This document shows, piece by piece, positions 40,517 through 49,717 of a stretch of 64,000 nucleotides of DNA (its first letter is position 1; every line of letters starts with the position of its first letter). Under the pieces are notes generated by a model. It saw only the letters and a list, made by a program, of their open reading frames with translations, made no database searches and was not told where the DNA came from. Source of the stretch: Pseudonocardia alni (GTDB lineage Bacteria > Actinomycetota > Actinomycetes > Mycobacteriales > Pseudonocardiaceae); NCBI RefSeq assembly GCF_002813375.1, contig NZ_PHUJ01000003.1:4960001-5024000 (forward strand). Reading direction: 5' to 3'. A program made the position numbers and the translations under genes.

Positions 40517-40603
40517 TCACCCTCGCCGAGCTGGCGCTGGAGACCTTCCTGCCGCCGACGACGCCACGCGCGCCGCCCTCACCGCCCGCGCCGGCCGGTG
40601 AGC
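40505..40603 (+). pseudogene. C-terminal fragment of an unknown gene, frameshifted
   Basis: The forward strand reads DVTLAELALETFLP and, after a one-base shift, DDATRAALTARAGR with a stop at about 40603. It looks like the helical C-terminal end of a lost protein of unknown family, joined to the SnoaL remnant. No start codon or ribosome-binding site belongs to it. Confidence 0.4.
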
Positions 40604-40608
40604 CCCGC

Positions 40609-41784
40609 TCAGCCCGCGACGCCCGGGGACAGCGACAGCACCGGCACCGTCCCGTTCAGCGCGAAGGCCCCGACCACCTGCTGCTTGTAGACGATCGGGT
40701 TGTGCACGGCGAGGGTGCGCGCGTTGCGCCAGTGCCGGTCCAGCGCCCGGTCGACGTCGACGGTGGACGCGCCGCCGACCTCGAACAGCTCCGAGGTCGC
40801 GTCCAGCACCAGCTGCGGCACCGTCGACTGGGCCCGGTACACGTCGAGCTCGGCGGCCGGGCCGTGGCCGGGCTCGGACAACGCCCGCTCCAGCGAGGCG
40901 GCCGCGGCGTCGACGACGGCGGCGACGGTGAACGCGGCCGCGTCGACCTTCCCGACGACCTGTTGCACCAGCGGGTCGTCCCTGGGCAGGTCGGCGTTGC
41001 CGTAGGGCCAGTTGCGGCGCCGGTCGCGGACGTAGGCGGCGGCGTCGTCGGCGGCGCGGCGGGCGATCCCGGCCAGCGCCGCCAGCTGCACCAGCTGCAG
41101 GAACCCCTGCCGGACCGGCTGGTGGGCATCGGTCGGGGCGGGTCGCACCTGGGCCGGGTCGACCTCGACCGCGGTGAACCGGGTCGTGCCGCTGGCGGTC
41201 AGCTTCTGCCCGAACCCGCGCCAGTCGTCGACCCGCTCGACACCGGGCGCGGAGGTCTCCACCAGCACGCTCACCCGGCTGCCGTCCTCGTCGAGCGCGA
41301 CGACGTCGACGAGGTCGGCGTAGAGCGTGCCGGTGCAGTAGAACTTCTCGCCCTCGAGCAGCAGCCTGTCCCCGTCGCGGCGCAGCACCGTGGTGGAGGA
41401 GTTGCGCACGACGCCGCCGCGCTCGGAGATGGCGTTGCCGACGAGCCTGCCGGCCGCGACCTGCTCCAGCCGACCGCGCAGCACCGGGTCGTCGGCGGCA
41501 CCGGCCGACCACAGCTCGGCGAACAGCAGGTGCGTCCGCAGCGCCTGCGGGATGTTCGAGTCCGCCGCGCCCAGCTCGACGAGGAGCGCGAACAGCTGAC
41601 GCAGCGAGGCCCCCGCGCCGCCGGCCTCCACCGGCAGCCGGACCGCGCCGAACCCGGCGTCGCGCAGGGCGGCGATCTCCTCGACGGGCAGCCTGCGGCT
41701 CAGCTCGCGCTCCACCGCGCCGGCGGCGATCTTCTCGAACAGCGGGCGGAACCGGGCGTGCAGCTCGGCGTCGGTCACGGGCAC
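40609..41784 (-). CDS. Acyl-CoA dehydrogenase family flavoprotein (DszC/SfnB-like)
   Basis: A 391-residue member of the acyl-CoA dehydrogenase/flavin monooxygenase superfamily. The helical N-terminal domain (about 1-120), the central beta domain with GNAISERGG and EGEKFYCTGTLYADLVDV, and the C-terminal helices (RAQSTVPQLVLDATSELFEVGGAST and RHWRNARTLAVHNPIVYKQQ) match DszC/SfnB-type FMNH2-dependent monooxygenases better than beta-oxidation enzymes, since the usual catalytic Glu is not evident. The GTG start at 41784 follows AGGAG. It lies between gene remnants. Confidence 0.82.
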   Translation of the reverse strand: MPVTDAELHARFRPLFEKIAAGAVERELSRRLPVEEIAALRDAGFGAVRLPVEAGGAGASLRQLFALLVELGAADSNIPQALRTHLLFAELWSAGAADDPVLRGRLEQVAAGRLVGNAISERGGVVRNSSTTVLRRDGDRLLLEGEKFYCTGTLYADLVDVVALDEDGSRVSVLVETSAPGVERVDDWRGFGQKLTASGTTRFTAVEVDPAQVRPAPTDAHQPVRQGFLQLVQLAALAGIARRAADDAAAYVRDRRRNWPYGNADLPRDDPLVQQVVGKVDAAAFTVAAVVDAAAASLERALSEPGHGPAAELDVYRAQSTVPQLVLDATSELFEVGGASTVDVDRALDRHWRNARTLAVHNPIVYKQQVVGAFALNGTVPVLSLSPGVAG

Positions 41785-41874
41785 GGGGGTCTCCTGGGAG
41801 TTCGGGGACGCGCGTGGGGAGCAGGTCGGCGCCAGCGTAGGTGCCCGGCCCGCCGGTCCGCCGTGACGCGTGCC

Positions 41875-42211
41875 TCAGCGGGCGTGCGCCCCGGACGGCG
41901 CGACCCGGGCGATCAGCCCGCCGGTGTCGTCGGCCATGTCGGCCAGGGTGTAGACCGGCCGGGCCCGGCGCGTCAGGAACCCCCAGGCCGAGATCCGGGG
42001 CCGGACAGGTGCGTCGAGCGGCCGACGTCGCGGTTGTCGAACCGCACCACCCGGAACCCGCGGCCGGCCAGGGCGGCGCAGAGGTCGTCGCGCCACCAGT
42101 CCAAGGACGACCCAGGCCCATCACCAGAACCACCACCGGGCCGGCCGGGTCGCCGAAGGACCGGTGGCACAGCCGGACCGCGCCGACGTCGGTGTACTGC
42201 TCGGGTTCCAC
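41875..42211 (-). pseudogene. Truncated, frameshifted alpha/beta hydrolase
   Basis: Three pieces in different frames make up the first 100 or so residues of an alpha/beta hydrolase: RLCHRSFGDPAGPVVVLVMG from a GTG at 42211; then DWWRDDLCAALAGRGFRVVR and FDNRDVGRSTHLSG after a shift near 42120; then PVYTLADMADDTGGLIAR after another near 42000, ending at a stop at 41875. The nucleophile elbow (GxSxG), acid and His that should follow are missing. The gene is dead and truncated. Confidence 0.7.
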
Positions 42212-42263
42212 ACCCCGCGTTCGGTCGGACGCGACCCGCTGGTTCGTCCCGAACGGACGTGGC

Positions 42264-42269
42264 TACCCT
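42264..42269 (+). promoter_or_regulatory. -10 box for the leaderless radical SAM gene
   Basis: TACCCT ends 8 bp before the GTG at 42278; no Shine-Dalgarno precedes the start. Confidence 0.5.
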
Positions 42270-42277
42270 GGTGCAGC

Positions 42278-44251
42278 GTGGCACCCACCTCCGTATTCCC
42301 CGCCCTGGAGCCGATCCTGCCCCGCGTCGCCAAGCCGGTGCAGTACGTCGGCGGTGAGGGGAACTCGCAGGTCAAGCCGTGGGACTCCGCGGCCGTCCGC
42401 TGGGCACTGCTCTATCCGGACGCCTACGAGGTCGGCCTGCCCAACCAGGGCGTCCAGATCCTGTACGAGGTCCTCAACGAGCGCGCCGACGCACTGGCCG
42501 AGCGCTGCTACGCGGTCTGGCCCGATCTCGAGGCCCTGATGCGCGAGTCGGGGGTGCCGTCGTTCACCGTCGACGCCCACCACGCGGTCGGTGACTTCGA
42601 CGTCCTCGGCGTCTCCTTCTCCACCGAGCTCGGCTACACCAACCTGCTCACCACGCTCGACCTGGCGGGGATCCCCCTGCACGCCCGGGACCGCGACGAG
42701 AGCCACCCGGTCGTCGTCGCCGGTGGGCACGCGGCGTTCAACCCGGAGCCGGTCGCGGACTTCGTCGACCTCGCCGCGCTCGGTGACGGCGAGGAGGTCG
42801 TCGGCGACATCACCGACGTCGTGCGGGACTGGAAGGCGCAGGGACGCCCGGGCGGGCGCCGGGAGCTGCTGCTGCGGCTGTCGTCGACGCCCGGCTGCTA
42901 CGTGCCGTCCCTCTACGACGTGACCTACGCCGACGACGGTCACATCGCCGCCGTCACCCCGGCCGACGAGCGGGTCCCCGCGAGCGTGCAGAAACGCACC
43001 ACGATCGAGCTGGACGACTGGCCGTACCCGAAGAAGCCGCTGGTCCCGCTGGCCGAGACCGTGCACGAGCGGGCCAGCGTCGAGATCTTCCGCGGCTGTA
43101 CCCGCGGCTGCCGGTTCTGCCAGGCCGGGATGATCACCCGCCCGGTGCGGGAGCGGTCGCTGCAGGGCGTCGGCGAGATGGTCGACGCGTCGGTGCGCGC
43201 CTCCGGTTTCGACGAGGTCGGCCTGCTGTCGCTGTCGAGTGCCGACCACTCCGAGATCGCCGAGATCACCAAGGGCCTCGCCGACCGCTACGAGGGCACC
43301 AACACCTCGCTGTCGCTGCCGAGCACCCGGGTCGACGCGTTCAACATCGACCTGGCCAACGAGATCTCCCGCAACGGCCGCCGCTCGGGGCTGACCTTCG
43401 CCCCCGAGGGCGGCTCCGAGCGCATCCGCCGCGTGATCAACAAGATGGTCTCCGAGGACGACCTCATCCGGACCTGCGCCGAGGCGTTCTCCCAGGGCTG
43501 GCGGCAGGTCAAGCTGTACTTCATGTGCGGGCTGCCCACCGAGACCGACGAGGACGTCCTGGAGATCGCCGGCATGGCCTACCGGGTGATCGAGGCCGGG
43601 CGGAGGGCGTCGGGGCGCAACGACGTCCGCTGCACCATCTCCATCGGCGGGTTCGTCCCGAAGCCGCACACCCCGTTCCAGTGGGCCGCGCAGTGCCACC
43701 CCGAGGTCGTCGACTCCCGGCTGCGCAAGCTGCGCGAGGCGGTCAACGCCGACCGGAAGATCGGCCGCAACATCGGCATGCGCTACCACGACGGCGAGCC
43801 CTCGCTGATCGAGGGACTGCTCGCCCGTGGCGACCGCCGGGTCGGCGCCGTCATCGAGAAGGTCTGGCGCGACGGCGGCCGGTTCGACGGCTGGTCCGAG
43901 CACTTCTCCTACCGCCGCTGGGTCGACTCCGCCGCCGAGGCCCTGGAGCCGCAGGGGGTGTCGCTGGACTGGTTCACCACCCGCGAGCGCGACGCCGACG
44001 AGATCCTGCCCTGGGACCACCTCGACTCCGGCCTGGAGCGCGACTGGCTCTGGGAGGACTGGCAGGACGCGCTCGACGGCCGCGAGCAGGACGACTGCCG
44101 CTGGACGCCGTGCTTCGACTGCGGCGTCTGCCCGTCCACCGGTACCGACATCGAGGTCGGCCCCAGCGGGACCACCCTGCTGCCGCTGACCGTGGTCAAC
44201 CCGACGGCCTCGGCCGCGGGGTCGCTCGGGGGCGCACACCCGGGTGGCTGA
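42278..44251 (+). CDS. B12-binding-type radical SAM protein (TIGR03960-like)
   Basis: A 657-residue radical SAM protein. The N-terminal half has a cobalamin-binding-like Rossmann domain (LYPDAYEVGLPNQGVQILYE ... VDAHHAVGDFDVLGVSFS). The radical SAM core carries GCTRGCRFCQAGM with the CxxxCxxC cluster at about 274-281, and the C-terminus has CFDCGVCPSTGTDIEVG, three more Cys. Its reaction is unknown; the family is conserved beside DUF2344 and RNase E genes and may modify RNA. GTG at 42278 fits a leaderless start. The stop overlaps the next GNAT gene by 8 bp. Confidence 0.9.
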   Translation: MAPTSVFPALEPILPRVAKPVQYVGGEGNSQVKPWDSAAVRWALLYPDAYEVGLPNQGVQILYEVLNERADALAERCYAVWPDLEALMRESGVPSFTVDAHHAVGDFDVLGVSFSTELGYTNLLTTLDLAGIPLHARDRDESHPVVVAGGHAAFNPEPVADFVDLAALGDGEEVVGDITDVVRDWKAQGRPGGRRELLLRLSSTPGCYVPSLYDVTYADDGHIAAVTPADERVPASVQKRTTIELDDWPYPKKPLVPLAETVHERASVEIFRGCTRGCRFCQAGMITRPVRERSLQGVGEMVDASVRASGFDEVGLLSLSSADHSEIAEITKGLADRYEGTNTSLSLPSTRVDAFNIDLANEISRNGRRSGLTFAPEGGSERIRRVINKMVSEDDLIRTCAEAFSQGWRQVKLYFMCGLPTETDEDVLEIAGMAYRVIEAGRRASGRNDVRCTISIGGFVPKPHTPFQWAAQCHPEVVDSRLRKLREAVNADRKIGRNIGMRYHDGEPSLIEGLLARGDRRVGAVIEKVWRDGGRFDGWSEHFSYRRWVDSAAEALEPQGVSLDWFTTRERDADEILPWDHLDSGLERDWLWEDWQDALDGREQDDCRWTPCFDCGVCPSTGTDIEVGPSGTTLLPLTVVNPTASAAGSLGGAHPGG

Positions 44252-44792
44252 GAACGGACTGTCCTCGATCCCGGACCCGGCCGTCGCCGACGCCGACGGG
44301 TCCTCCTGGGAGTACGGCGGCAGACGCCTGCGGGTCCGGGTCGCCGACGAACGCGACGTCGCCGCGCTCGCCCGGCTGCGCCGCCTCTGGCTGGAGGAGC
44401 GCGCCGGGCGGCCGGTCGAGGACCCGTCGTTCGCCGAGTCGTTCGCCGCCTGGTGGCGGGTCGAGCAGCCGCGCCGGGCGTTCTGGGTGGCCGAGGCGGG
44501 CAGCGACCGCGCCGGGTGGACACCGGTCGGGTCGATCAACGTGCTGGAGACCGTGCAGATGCCCCGCCCCGGGGGCCGTGGCACGCGCACCGGGCAGGTC
44601 GGGAACGCCTTCGTCCTCGCCGCGTTCACCGAGGCGGGGGTGCCGCGGGTGCTGCTGTCGGCGGTCGTCGCGCACGCCAGGGCCCGCGGGTACCGGCGGC
44701 TGATGCTCGCCCCGACCGCGGGGAGCGCCGCGTTCTACCGGCGTGCCGGGTTCCGGCCCGCCGGCGACGCGCTGCTGGTACTGGAGCAGTAG
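44244..44792 (+). CDS. GNAT family N-acetyltransferase
   Basis: A 182-residue GNAT enzyme. VRVADERDVAALARLRRLWLEER begins the domain, and GQVGNAFVLAAFTEAGVPRVLL followed by AHARARGYRRLMLAPTAGSAAFYRRAGF covers the acetyl-CoA site and the C-terminal strand-helix. The substrate is unknown. The GTG start overlaps the radical SAM stop by 8 bp, so the two are coupled. The DUF2344 gene follows with its own promoter. Confidence 0.83.
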   Translation: MAENGLSSIPDPAVADADGSSWEYGGRRLRVRVADERDVAALARLRRLWLEERAGRPVEDPSFAESFAAWWRVEQPRRAFWVAEAGSDRAGWTPVGSINVLETVQMPRPGGRGTRTGQVGNAFVLAAFTEAGVPRVLLSAVVAHARARGYRRLMLAPTAGSAAFYRRAGFRPAGDALLVLEQ

Positions 44793-44838
44793 ACCGTCCC
44801 GGTCGGGGCGGCCGGGCGGCCTCCTAGACTCACCGGTC

Positions 44839-45657
44839 ATGGCACGCGTGAAGGCAGGAGCTGCGGCGAACCCGGCACCCCCGACGGTGCAGCGGGTCCG
44901 CCTGCGCTTCGCCAAGCGCGGCCGGCTGCGGTTCCTCTCGCACCGCGACGTGGCCCGCAGCTTCGAACGCGCGGTCCGCCGGGCCGGTGTCCCGGTCTCG
45001 CACTCGCACGGCTTCAGCCCGCACCCGCGGCTGTCCTGGGTCGGTGCCGCCCCGACCGGGGCGGCCAGCGAGGCCGAGTACGTCGAGATGGGGCTGACCC
45101 GCGAGGTCGACCCGGAGCTGGTCCGGGAGGCCATGGACCGGGCGCTGCCCGACGGGCTCGACGTCGTCGCGGCGGCGGTCGCGACGCCGCCCGCGCTGGC
45201 CGACCGGATCGACGCCGCCCGCTGGCGGCTCGAGATCCGCGGGCTCGACCCCGCCGAGGTGCGGTCCGCGGTCGAGCGGTTCCTCGCCGAGACCTCGGTC
45301 GTGGTGACCCGGGTGACCCCGTCCGGGCGCAAGGAGATCGACGTGCGCGCCGCCGTCGTGACTCTGTCGGTCGAACCGCAGGTGAGCGGCACACCGGCCG
45401 ATCATGTCCCGTCCGGGGCGGCGGGTTCCCCGGGTTCGGTCACCGACTGTGCGATACTGACGGCGGTCGTACGGCTGACGACACCGACCGTCCGACCCGA
45501 TGACGTACTGGGCGCGCTCACCGTCGTCGCAGACCTGGCGCCGCCGGTACCGGTGACGGCCACCCGGTTGGCGCAGGGCCTGCTCGACGACGGGTGCGAC
45601 CTGGTGGATCCGCTCGGTGCGGTCCCGGCGACCCGGGCCCGGCCGGACGGTTCCTGA
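44839..45657 (+). CDS. DUF2344 (TIGR03936) protein, partner of the radical SAM protein
   Basis: A 272-residue protein. RVRLRFAKRGRLRFLSHRDV, RAGVPVSHSHGFSPHPRLSW and AAPTGAASEAEYVEMGL are the DUF2344 signature. The domain is often fused to, or next to, the TIGR03960 radical SAM protein, so a shared function (probably in RNA maturation) is inferred. ATG 44839 follows TAGACT (44825-44830) by 8 bp and lacks a ribosome-binding site, so the gene has its own leaderless promoter. RNase E starts 168 bp downstream. Confidence 0.87.
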   Translation: MARVKAGAAANPAPPTVQRVRLRFAKRGRLRFLSHRDVARSFERAVRRAGVPVSHSHGFSPHPRLSWVGAAPTGAASEAEYVEMGLTREVDPELVREAMDRALPDGLDVVAAAVATPPALADRIDAARWRLEIRGLDPAEVRSAVERFLAETSVVVTRVTPSGRKEIDVRAAVVTLSVEPQVSGTPADHVPSGAAGSPGSVTDCAILTAVVRLTTPTVRPDDVLGALTVVADLAPPVPVTATRLAQGLLDDGCDLVDPLGAVPATRARPDGS

Positions 45658-45825
45658 CGCGGACGGCACTTCCCGCCTCCGGTCCGGCGTCGAGCACCAT
45701 CCCCGAAGACCGGGGAGCGACACCAGATGTGCCGTACCGCGCAACCCGCGCGAGCTGCGGAACGTACGCGCAAGGTCCCTGAGCGGCCGCCTCCGACGTG
45801 AGGCGCCCGGGGGCGAAGGAGCTGA

Positions 45826-48800
45826 ATGTCCGTGAACGACGCGCCCGCCGGTAGCACCGGCGGGCTCTCCGAGCTGCCGGAGAAGATGCGGGTCCATGCC
45901 CTGGCCAAGCTGCTGGGCACGGCGAGCCGCGATGTCCTGGCGACCCTGGTCGGTCTGGGCCAGGAGGTCCGTAGCGCCCAGTCCAGCATCACCCGTGCGA
46001 CGGCCGAGCAGGTCGTCGCGGCGCTGCGCCCGGTCACGGACGCCGCCGGGGCCACCTCCCCGGACCCCACCGACGGGGCCGAGCCCGCCGCGGCGGAGGC
46101 CGCCCCCGCGGCCGACACGCCGGACGCCGCACTCGCCGAGGCCGCAGCCGTGCTCGACATCGACTCGGCCGACGCCGGGGACGCGACCACCGAGGTCCGG
46201 GCGAACCCGTTCGACACCGGTTCCGGTGCTTCCCGGGGCGGGTCCGCGCCCGCACTGGCGCCGGTCTTCGCCGTCCCGATGTTCCAGGCCCCCACCGCCC
46301 AGGGCGCCGCGCAGACCGCCCCGGCGGCCGCCGAGCCCGCCGTCGACGACGCGGCCGAGCAGCCCGGTGGCGAGGACGGCACCGACGGCGGCGCCCGCCG
46401 CGGCCGTAAGAGCCGCCGTCGCAAGGACCGCGACACCGACACCACCGCGTCCCCGGCCGCGGACTCCGGGGCCGCCACCCCGGCGGCCGACGACGCCGAC
46501 CCCGACGGGACCACCGACGCCGACGACCGGGGCGACGGCTCCGACGACGACGGCGAGGACGAGAACGGCAACCGCCGTCGTCGCCGCCGGGGCCGTCGTG
46601 GCCGCGGCCGCGGCAAGGGCGGCGAGGACTCCGGCGAGGACGGCGACGACTCGGAGGACTCCGACGAGTCCGGTTCCGAGGACGCCGGTTCCACCGGGGC
46701 CGACTCCGAGGACTCCGACTCCGAGGACGCCGACGACTCCGACGAGCAGTCCCCGGGCGGCTCGCGCCGCCGGCGGCGCCGTCGTCGTCGCGGGGGGTCC
46801 GACGTCGAGGACCGTTCCGAGGACGACCCGCCCAACACCGTCACCCGGGTCCGCGAGGCCCGGAGCGAGTCCCGCCAGGACTCCGGGTCGTCCTCCGACG
46901 ACCAGGTCCAGGGCGTGCGCGGCTCCACCCGGCTCGAGGCCAAGCGTCAGCGGCGGCGGGACGGCCGCGACGCGGGCCGCCGCCGTCCGCCGATCCTGTC
47001 CGAGTCGGAGTTCCTGGCCCGGCGCGAGTCGGTCGACCGCCAGATGGTGATCCGCCAGCGCTCCGACCGCACCGAGATCGGCGTGCTCGAGGACGACATC
47101 CTCGTCGAGCACTTCATCACCGGCGGCAACTCCGGCAGCTCGATGGTCGGCAACGTCTACCTCGGCCGCGTGCAGAACGTGCTGCCCTCGATGGAGGCGG
47201 CCTTCGTCGACATCGGGCGCGGCCGCAACGCCGTGCTCTACGCCGGTGAGGTCGACTGGGACGCCGCCGGCCTCAACGGCAAGGCGCGCAAGATCGAGCA
47301 GGCGCTGTCCTCCGGCGACCAGGTGCTGGTGCAGGTCACGAAGGACCCGGTCGGCCACAAGGGCGCCCGGCTGACCACGCAGATCTCCCTCGCCGGCCGC
47401 TTCCTGGTCTACGTGCCCTCCGGCGGCGCCGCGGGCATCTCCCGCAAGCTGCCCGACACCGAGCGCAAGCGCCTCAAGGAGATGCTGAAGGAGATCGTCC
47501 CGGCCGACGCCGGTGTGATCATCCGGACCGCCTCCGAGGGGGTCTCGCACGAAGCCCTCGAGCGCGACGTCCGCCGCCTGCAGGCGCAGTGGGAGGTCGT
47601 CAAGGAGAAGGCGAACAAGACCGGCCCGGGCGCACCCAAGGCCCCGACGCTCCTCTACGAGGAGCCGGACATGCTGGTCAAGGTCGTCCGCGACCAGTTC
47701 AACGAGGACTTCTCGAAGCTGATCGTGTCCGGCGCCGACGCCTGGGACACCGTGTCCGGCTACGTCGGGCACGTCGCGCCCGAGCTCACCGACCGGATGC
47801 ACCGCCACACCGGCCCGTCCGACGTCTTCACCGAGTACCGGATCGACGAGCAGCTGCTCAAGGCGCTGGACCGCAAGGTCTGGCTGCCCTCGGGCGGCAC
47901 CCTGGTGATCGACCGGACCGAGGCGATGACCGTCGTCGACGTCAACACCGGCAAGTTCACCGGCTCCGGCGGCAACCTCGAGGAGACCGTCACCCGCAAC
48001 AACCTGGAGGCGGCCGAGGAGGTCGTCCGCCAGCTGCGGCTGCGTGACATCGGCGGGATCATCGTCGTCGACTTCATCGACATGGTGCTCGAGGCGAACC
48101 GGGACCTGGTCCTGCGCCGCCTCACCGAGTGCCTCGCCCGGGACCGCACCCGCCACCAGGTCGCCGAGGTGACCTCGCTCGGTCTGGTCCAGATGACCCG
48201 CAAGCGGGTCGGCGGCGGGCTGCTGGAGCACTTCTCCACCACCTGCGAGCACTGCCGCGGGCGGGGCGTGATCGTCTCGACCGACACCGGTCCGGATCAC
48301 CAGCACGGCCGTTCCGGCAACGGCGGGCAGCACGGGAACGGCTCCGGCAACGGGAACGGCTCCGGCAACGGGAACGGCAACGGCGGCGGATCCGGCAACG
48401 GGTCCGGCTCCGGGAACGCCGGCAACGGCGACTCCGACGGCGGCGGGCGTCGCCGTCGTCGCCGCGGTGGCAACGGCAACGGCGAGCCCGGCAACGGCGA
48501 GTCCGGCCACGGCGGCTCCGGGAACGGGGACGCCGACCGCCACGACGCCGACCGCCACGCTCCCGACCGCAACGGCTCCGGACACCGCAACGGCTCCGAC
48601 CGTGCCGGGGACCGGGACGGCTCCGGCGACACCGCGCGCGTCGACGCCGCCGCGGGTGCCGCGGCCGTCGCCGCGGGCAGAAGCCCGAAGGGCGACGACG
48701 GCGCGGCCGCCGGGTCCACCGGGGTCTCCGTGCCGGCCACGGCCGACACCACCGTCACCGACGCCGCACCCGCACCGGCCCCGGCCGACGACGAGACCGT

Positions 48801-49218
48801 CGTCGCCGAGCCGCGCGGTGAGCTGACCGGTTCGGCCGCCCCGGTGGTCGCCGAGCCCACCGGGGCCCCGCAGGCTGCGACCCCGGCCCAGGACGTGGCC
48901 CCGGCCCAGGACGTGGCCCCGGAGCCGGCGGGGACGCCCCCCGCCGCCCCGGAGCCCGACGCACCCGCACCGCGCCGCCGCCGGGTCAGCCGCTCCGGCG
49001 GCGCCCCGGTCCGCGGTGGTGAGGCGGTGGTCATCACGACCGCCTCGACGCCGGAGGAGTCCGCTCCGCCGGCGGCCACGACGGCACCGGCCGACGCGGG
49101 AACGGCGGCCGCTCCGGCCGTCGCCGCGCAGCCGGAGCCCGCCGCGGCCGTCACCCGTACCCGCCGTCCACGCCGGGCGGCCTCCCGTCCGGCGGGTCCG
49201 CCCCAGGACGGAGGGTGA
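45826..49218 (+). CDS. rne: Ribonuclease E/G with long N- and C-terminal extensions
   Basis: An 1130-residue endoribonuclease. The N-terminus (about 20-65, MRVHALAKLLGTASRDVLAT) resembles the IF2_N fold. An acidic, Arg-patch-rich disordered region covers about 70-390. The S1/catalytic core begins near 400 (VGNVYLGRVQNVLPSMEAAF), the metal-binding VDVNTGKF and VDFIDM motifs hold the catalytic Asp pair at about 705 and 750, and CEHCRGRG is the Zn-link. The last 310 residues are Gly/Asn/Ser-rich with Arg runs and then Ala/Pro-rich. GAAGGAG precedes the ATG. It starts RNA decay and rRNA processing. Confidence 0.95.
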   Translation: MSVNDAPAGSTGGLSELPEKMRVHALAKLLGTASRDVLATLVGLGQEVRSAQSSITRATAEQVVAALRPVTDAAGATSPDPTDGAEPAAAEAAPAADTPDAALAEAAAVLDIDSADAGDATTEVRANPFDTGSGASRGGSAPALAPVFAVPMFQAPTAQGAAQTAPAAAEPAVDDAAEQPGGEDGTDGGARRGRKSRRRKDRDTDTTASPAADSGAATPAADDADPDGTTDADDRGDGSDDDGEDENGNRRRRRRGRRGRGRGKGGEDSGEDGDDSEDSDESGSEDAGSTGADSEDSDSEDADDSDEQSPGGSRRRRRRRRRGGSDVEDRSEDDPPNTVTRVREARSESRQDSGSSSDDQVQGVRGSTRLEAKRQRRRDGRDAGRRRPPILSESEFLARRESVDRQMVIRQRSDRTEIGVLEDDILVEHFITGGNSGSSMVGNVYLGRVQNVLPSMEAAFVDIGRGRNAVLYAGEVDWDAAGLNGKARKIEQALSSGDQVLVQVTKDPVGHKGARLTTQISLAGRFLVYVPSGGAAGISRKLPDTERKRLKEMLKEIVPADAGVIIRTASEGVSHEALERDVRRLQAQWEVVKEKANKTGPGAPKAPTLLYEEPDMLVKVVRDQFNEDFSKLIVSGADAWDTVSGYVGHVAPELTDRMHRHTGPSDVFTEYRIDEQLLKALDRKVWLPSGGTLVIDRTEAMTVVDVNTGKFTGSGGNLEETVTRNNLEAAEEVVRQLRLRDIGGIIVVDFIDMVLEANRDLVLRRLTECLARDRTRHQVAEVTSLGLVQMTRKRVGGGLLEHFSTTCEHCRGRGVIVSTDTGPDHQHGRSGNGGQHGNGSGNGNGSGNGNGNGGGSGNGSGSGNAGNGDSDGGGRRRRRRGGNGNGEPGNGESGHGGSGNGDADRHDADRHAPDRNGSGHRNGSDRAGDRDGSGDTARVDAAAGAAAVAAGRSPKGDDGAAAGSTGVSVPATADTTVTDAAPAPAPADDETVVAEPRGELTGSAAPVVAEPTGAPQAATPAQDVAPAQDVAPEPAGTPPAAPEPDAPAPRRRRVSRSGGAPVRGGEAVVITTASTPEESAPPAATTAPADAGTAAAPAVAAQPEPAAAVTRTRRPRRAASRPAGPPQDGG
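48318..48440. repeat. Gly-Asn-Ser-coding repeats in the RNase E tail
   Basis: Short imperfect repeats of GGCAACGGGAACGGCTCC type encode a GNGSGNGNGSGNGNG tract in the C-terminal disordered region. Flexible Gly/Asn/Ser and Arg-rich segments are common where RNase E binds RNA or partner proteins. Confidence 0.75.
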
Positions 49219-49399
49219 CGGCGACCCCGGCGGAGAGCACTCCGACGGGGTCGCGTAACCTTGACCGACAGAAGCCACGCCTCTGCACACGACAGTGTTC
49301 GGCACGGGGGCCGTGGTGTGCGCGCCGGGGACCGGCGCGAGCTGTGAAAGCCCGAGCGCACCAGATGCGCCCCCGATGTTCAGGAGTCGTGCGTCAGCG
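49219..49399. other. Leader region between rne and rplU
   Basis: About 180 bp with no gene. A TTGACC (49261-49266) could be a -35 for the ribosomal protein operon, but no good -10 is found at the expected distance. No known L21 leader motif is recognised. Confidence 0.35.
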
Positions 49400-49705
49400 A
49401 TGTACGCGATCGTCAAGACCGGCGGCAAGCAGTACAAGGTGGCCGTCGACGACGTGGTCACCGTCGAGAAGCTCGACGGTGAGCCCGGCGCCGAGATCAT
49501 TCTGCCCGCCGTTCTGCTCGTCGACGGCGACCAGGTGACCACCGACGCCAGCGGCCTCACCTCCGCGGTGACGGCCACCGTCGTCGAGCACACCAAGGGT
49601 CCGAAGATCCGGATCCACAAGTTCAAGAACAAGACCGGGTACCACAAGCGTCAGGGGCACCGTCAGCCCCTGACGAAGGTCCAGGTCACCGCGATCGGCA
49701 AGTAA
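49400..49705 (+). CDS. rplU: 50S ribosomal protein L21
   Basis: A 101-residue protein, [20 protein letters not shown] onward, with the C-terminal [14 protein letters not shown] and the [11 protein letters not shown] basic region that binds 23S rRNA. Length and sequence are standard. The ATG was set by the universal [13 protein letters not shown]-terminus. rpmA follows 12 bp downstream. Confidence 0.97.
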   Translation: MYAIVKTGGKQYKVAVDDVVTVEKLDGEPGAEIILPAVLLVDGDQVTTDASGLTSAVTATVVEHTKGPKIRIHKFKNKTGYHKRQGHRQPLTKVQVTAIGK

Positions 49706-49717
49706 GGAGCCCGCGTC

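Noticed and set aside
31238-44792. Toxin-antitoxin pairs formed by the two GNAT genes
   Set aside because: Neither GNAT gene has a small RHH-type antitoxin beside it; one is coupled to ndk and the other to a radical SAM gene.
49219-49399. An rplU leader RNA motif
   Set aside because: No structure that I could match to a known ribosomal-protein leader; only a possible -35 was seen.
44830-49647. A 1605-codon open frame on the - strand opposite DUF2344, rne and rplU
   Set aside because: Low-complexity Gly/Val/Ala translation and overlap with three certain genes; a shadow of GC bias.
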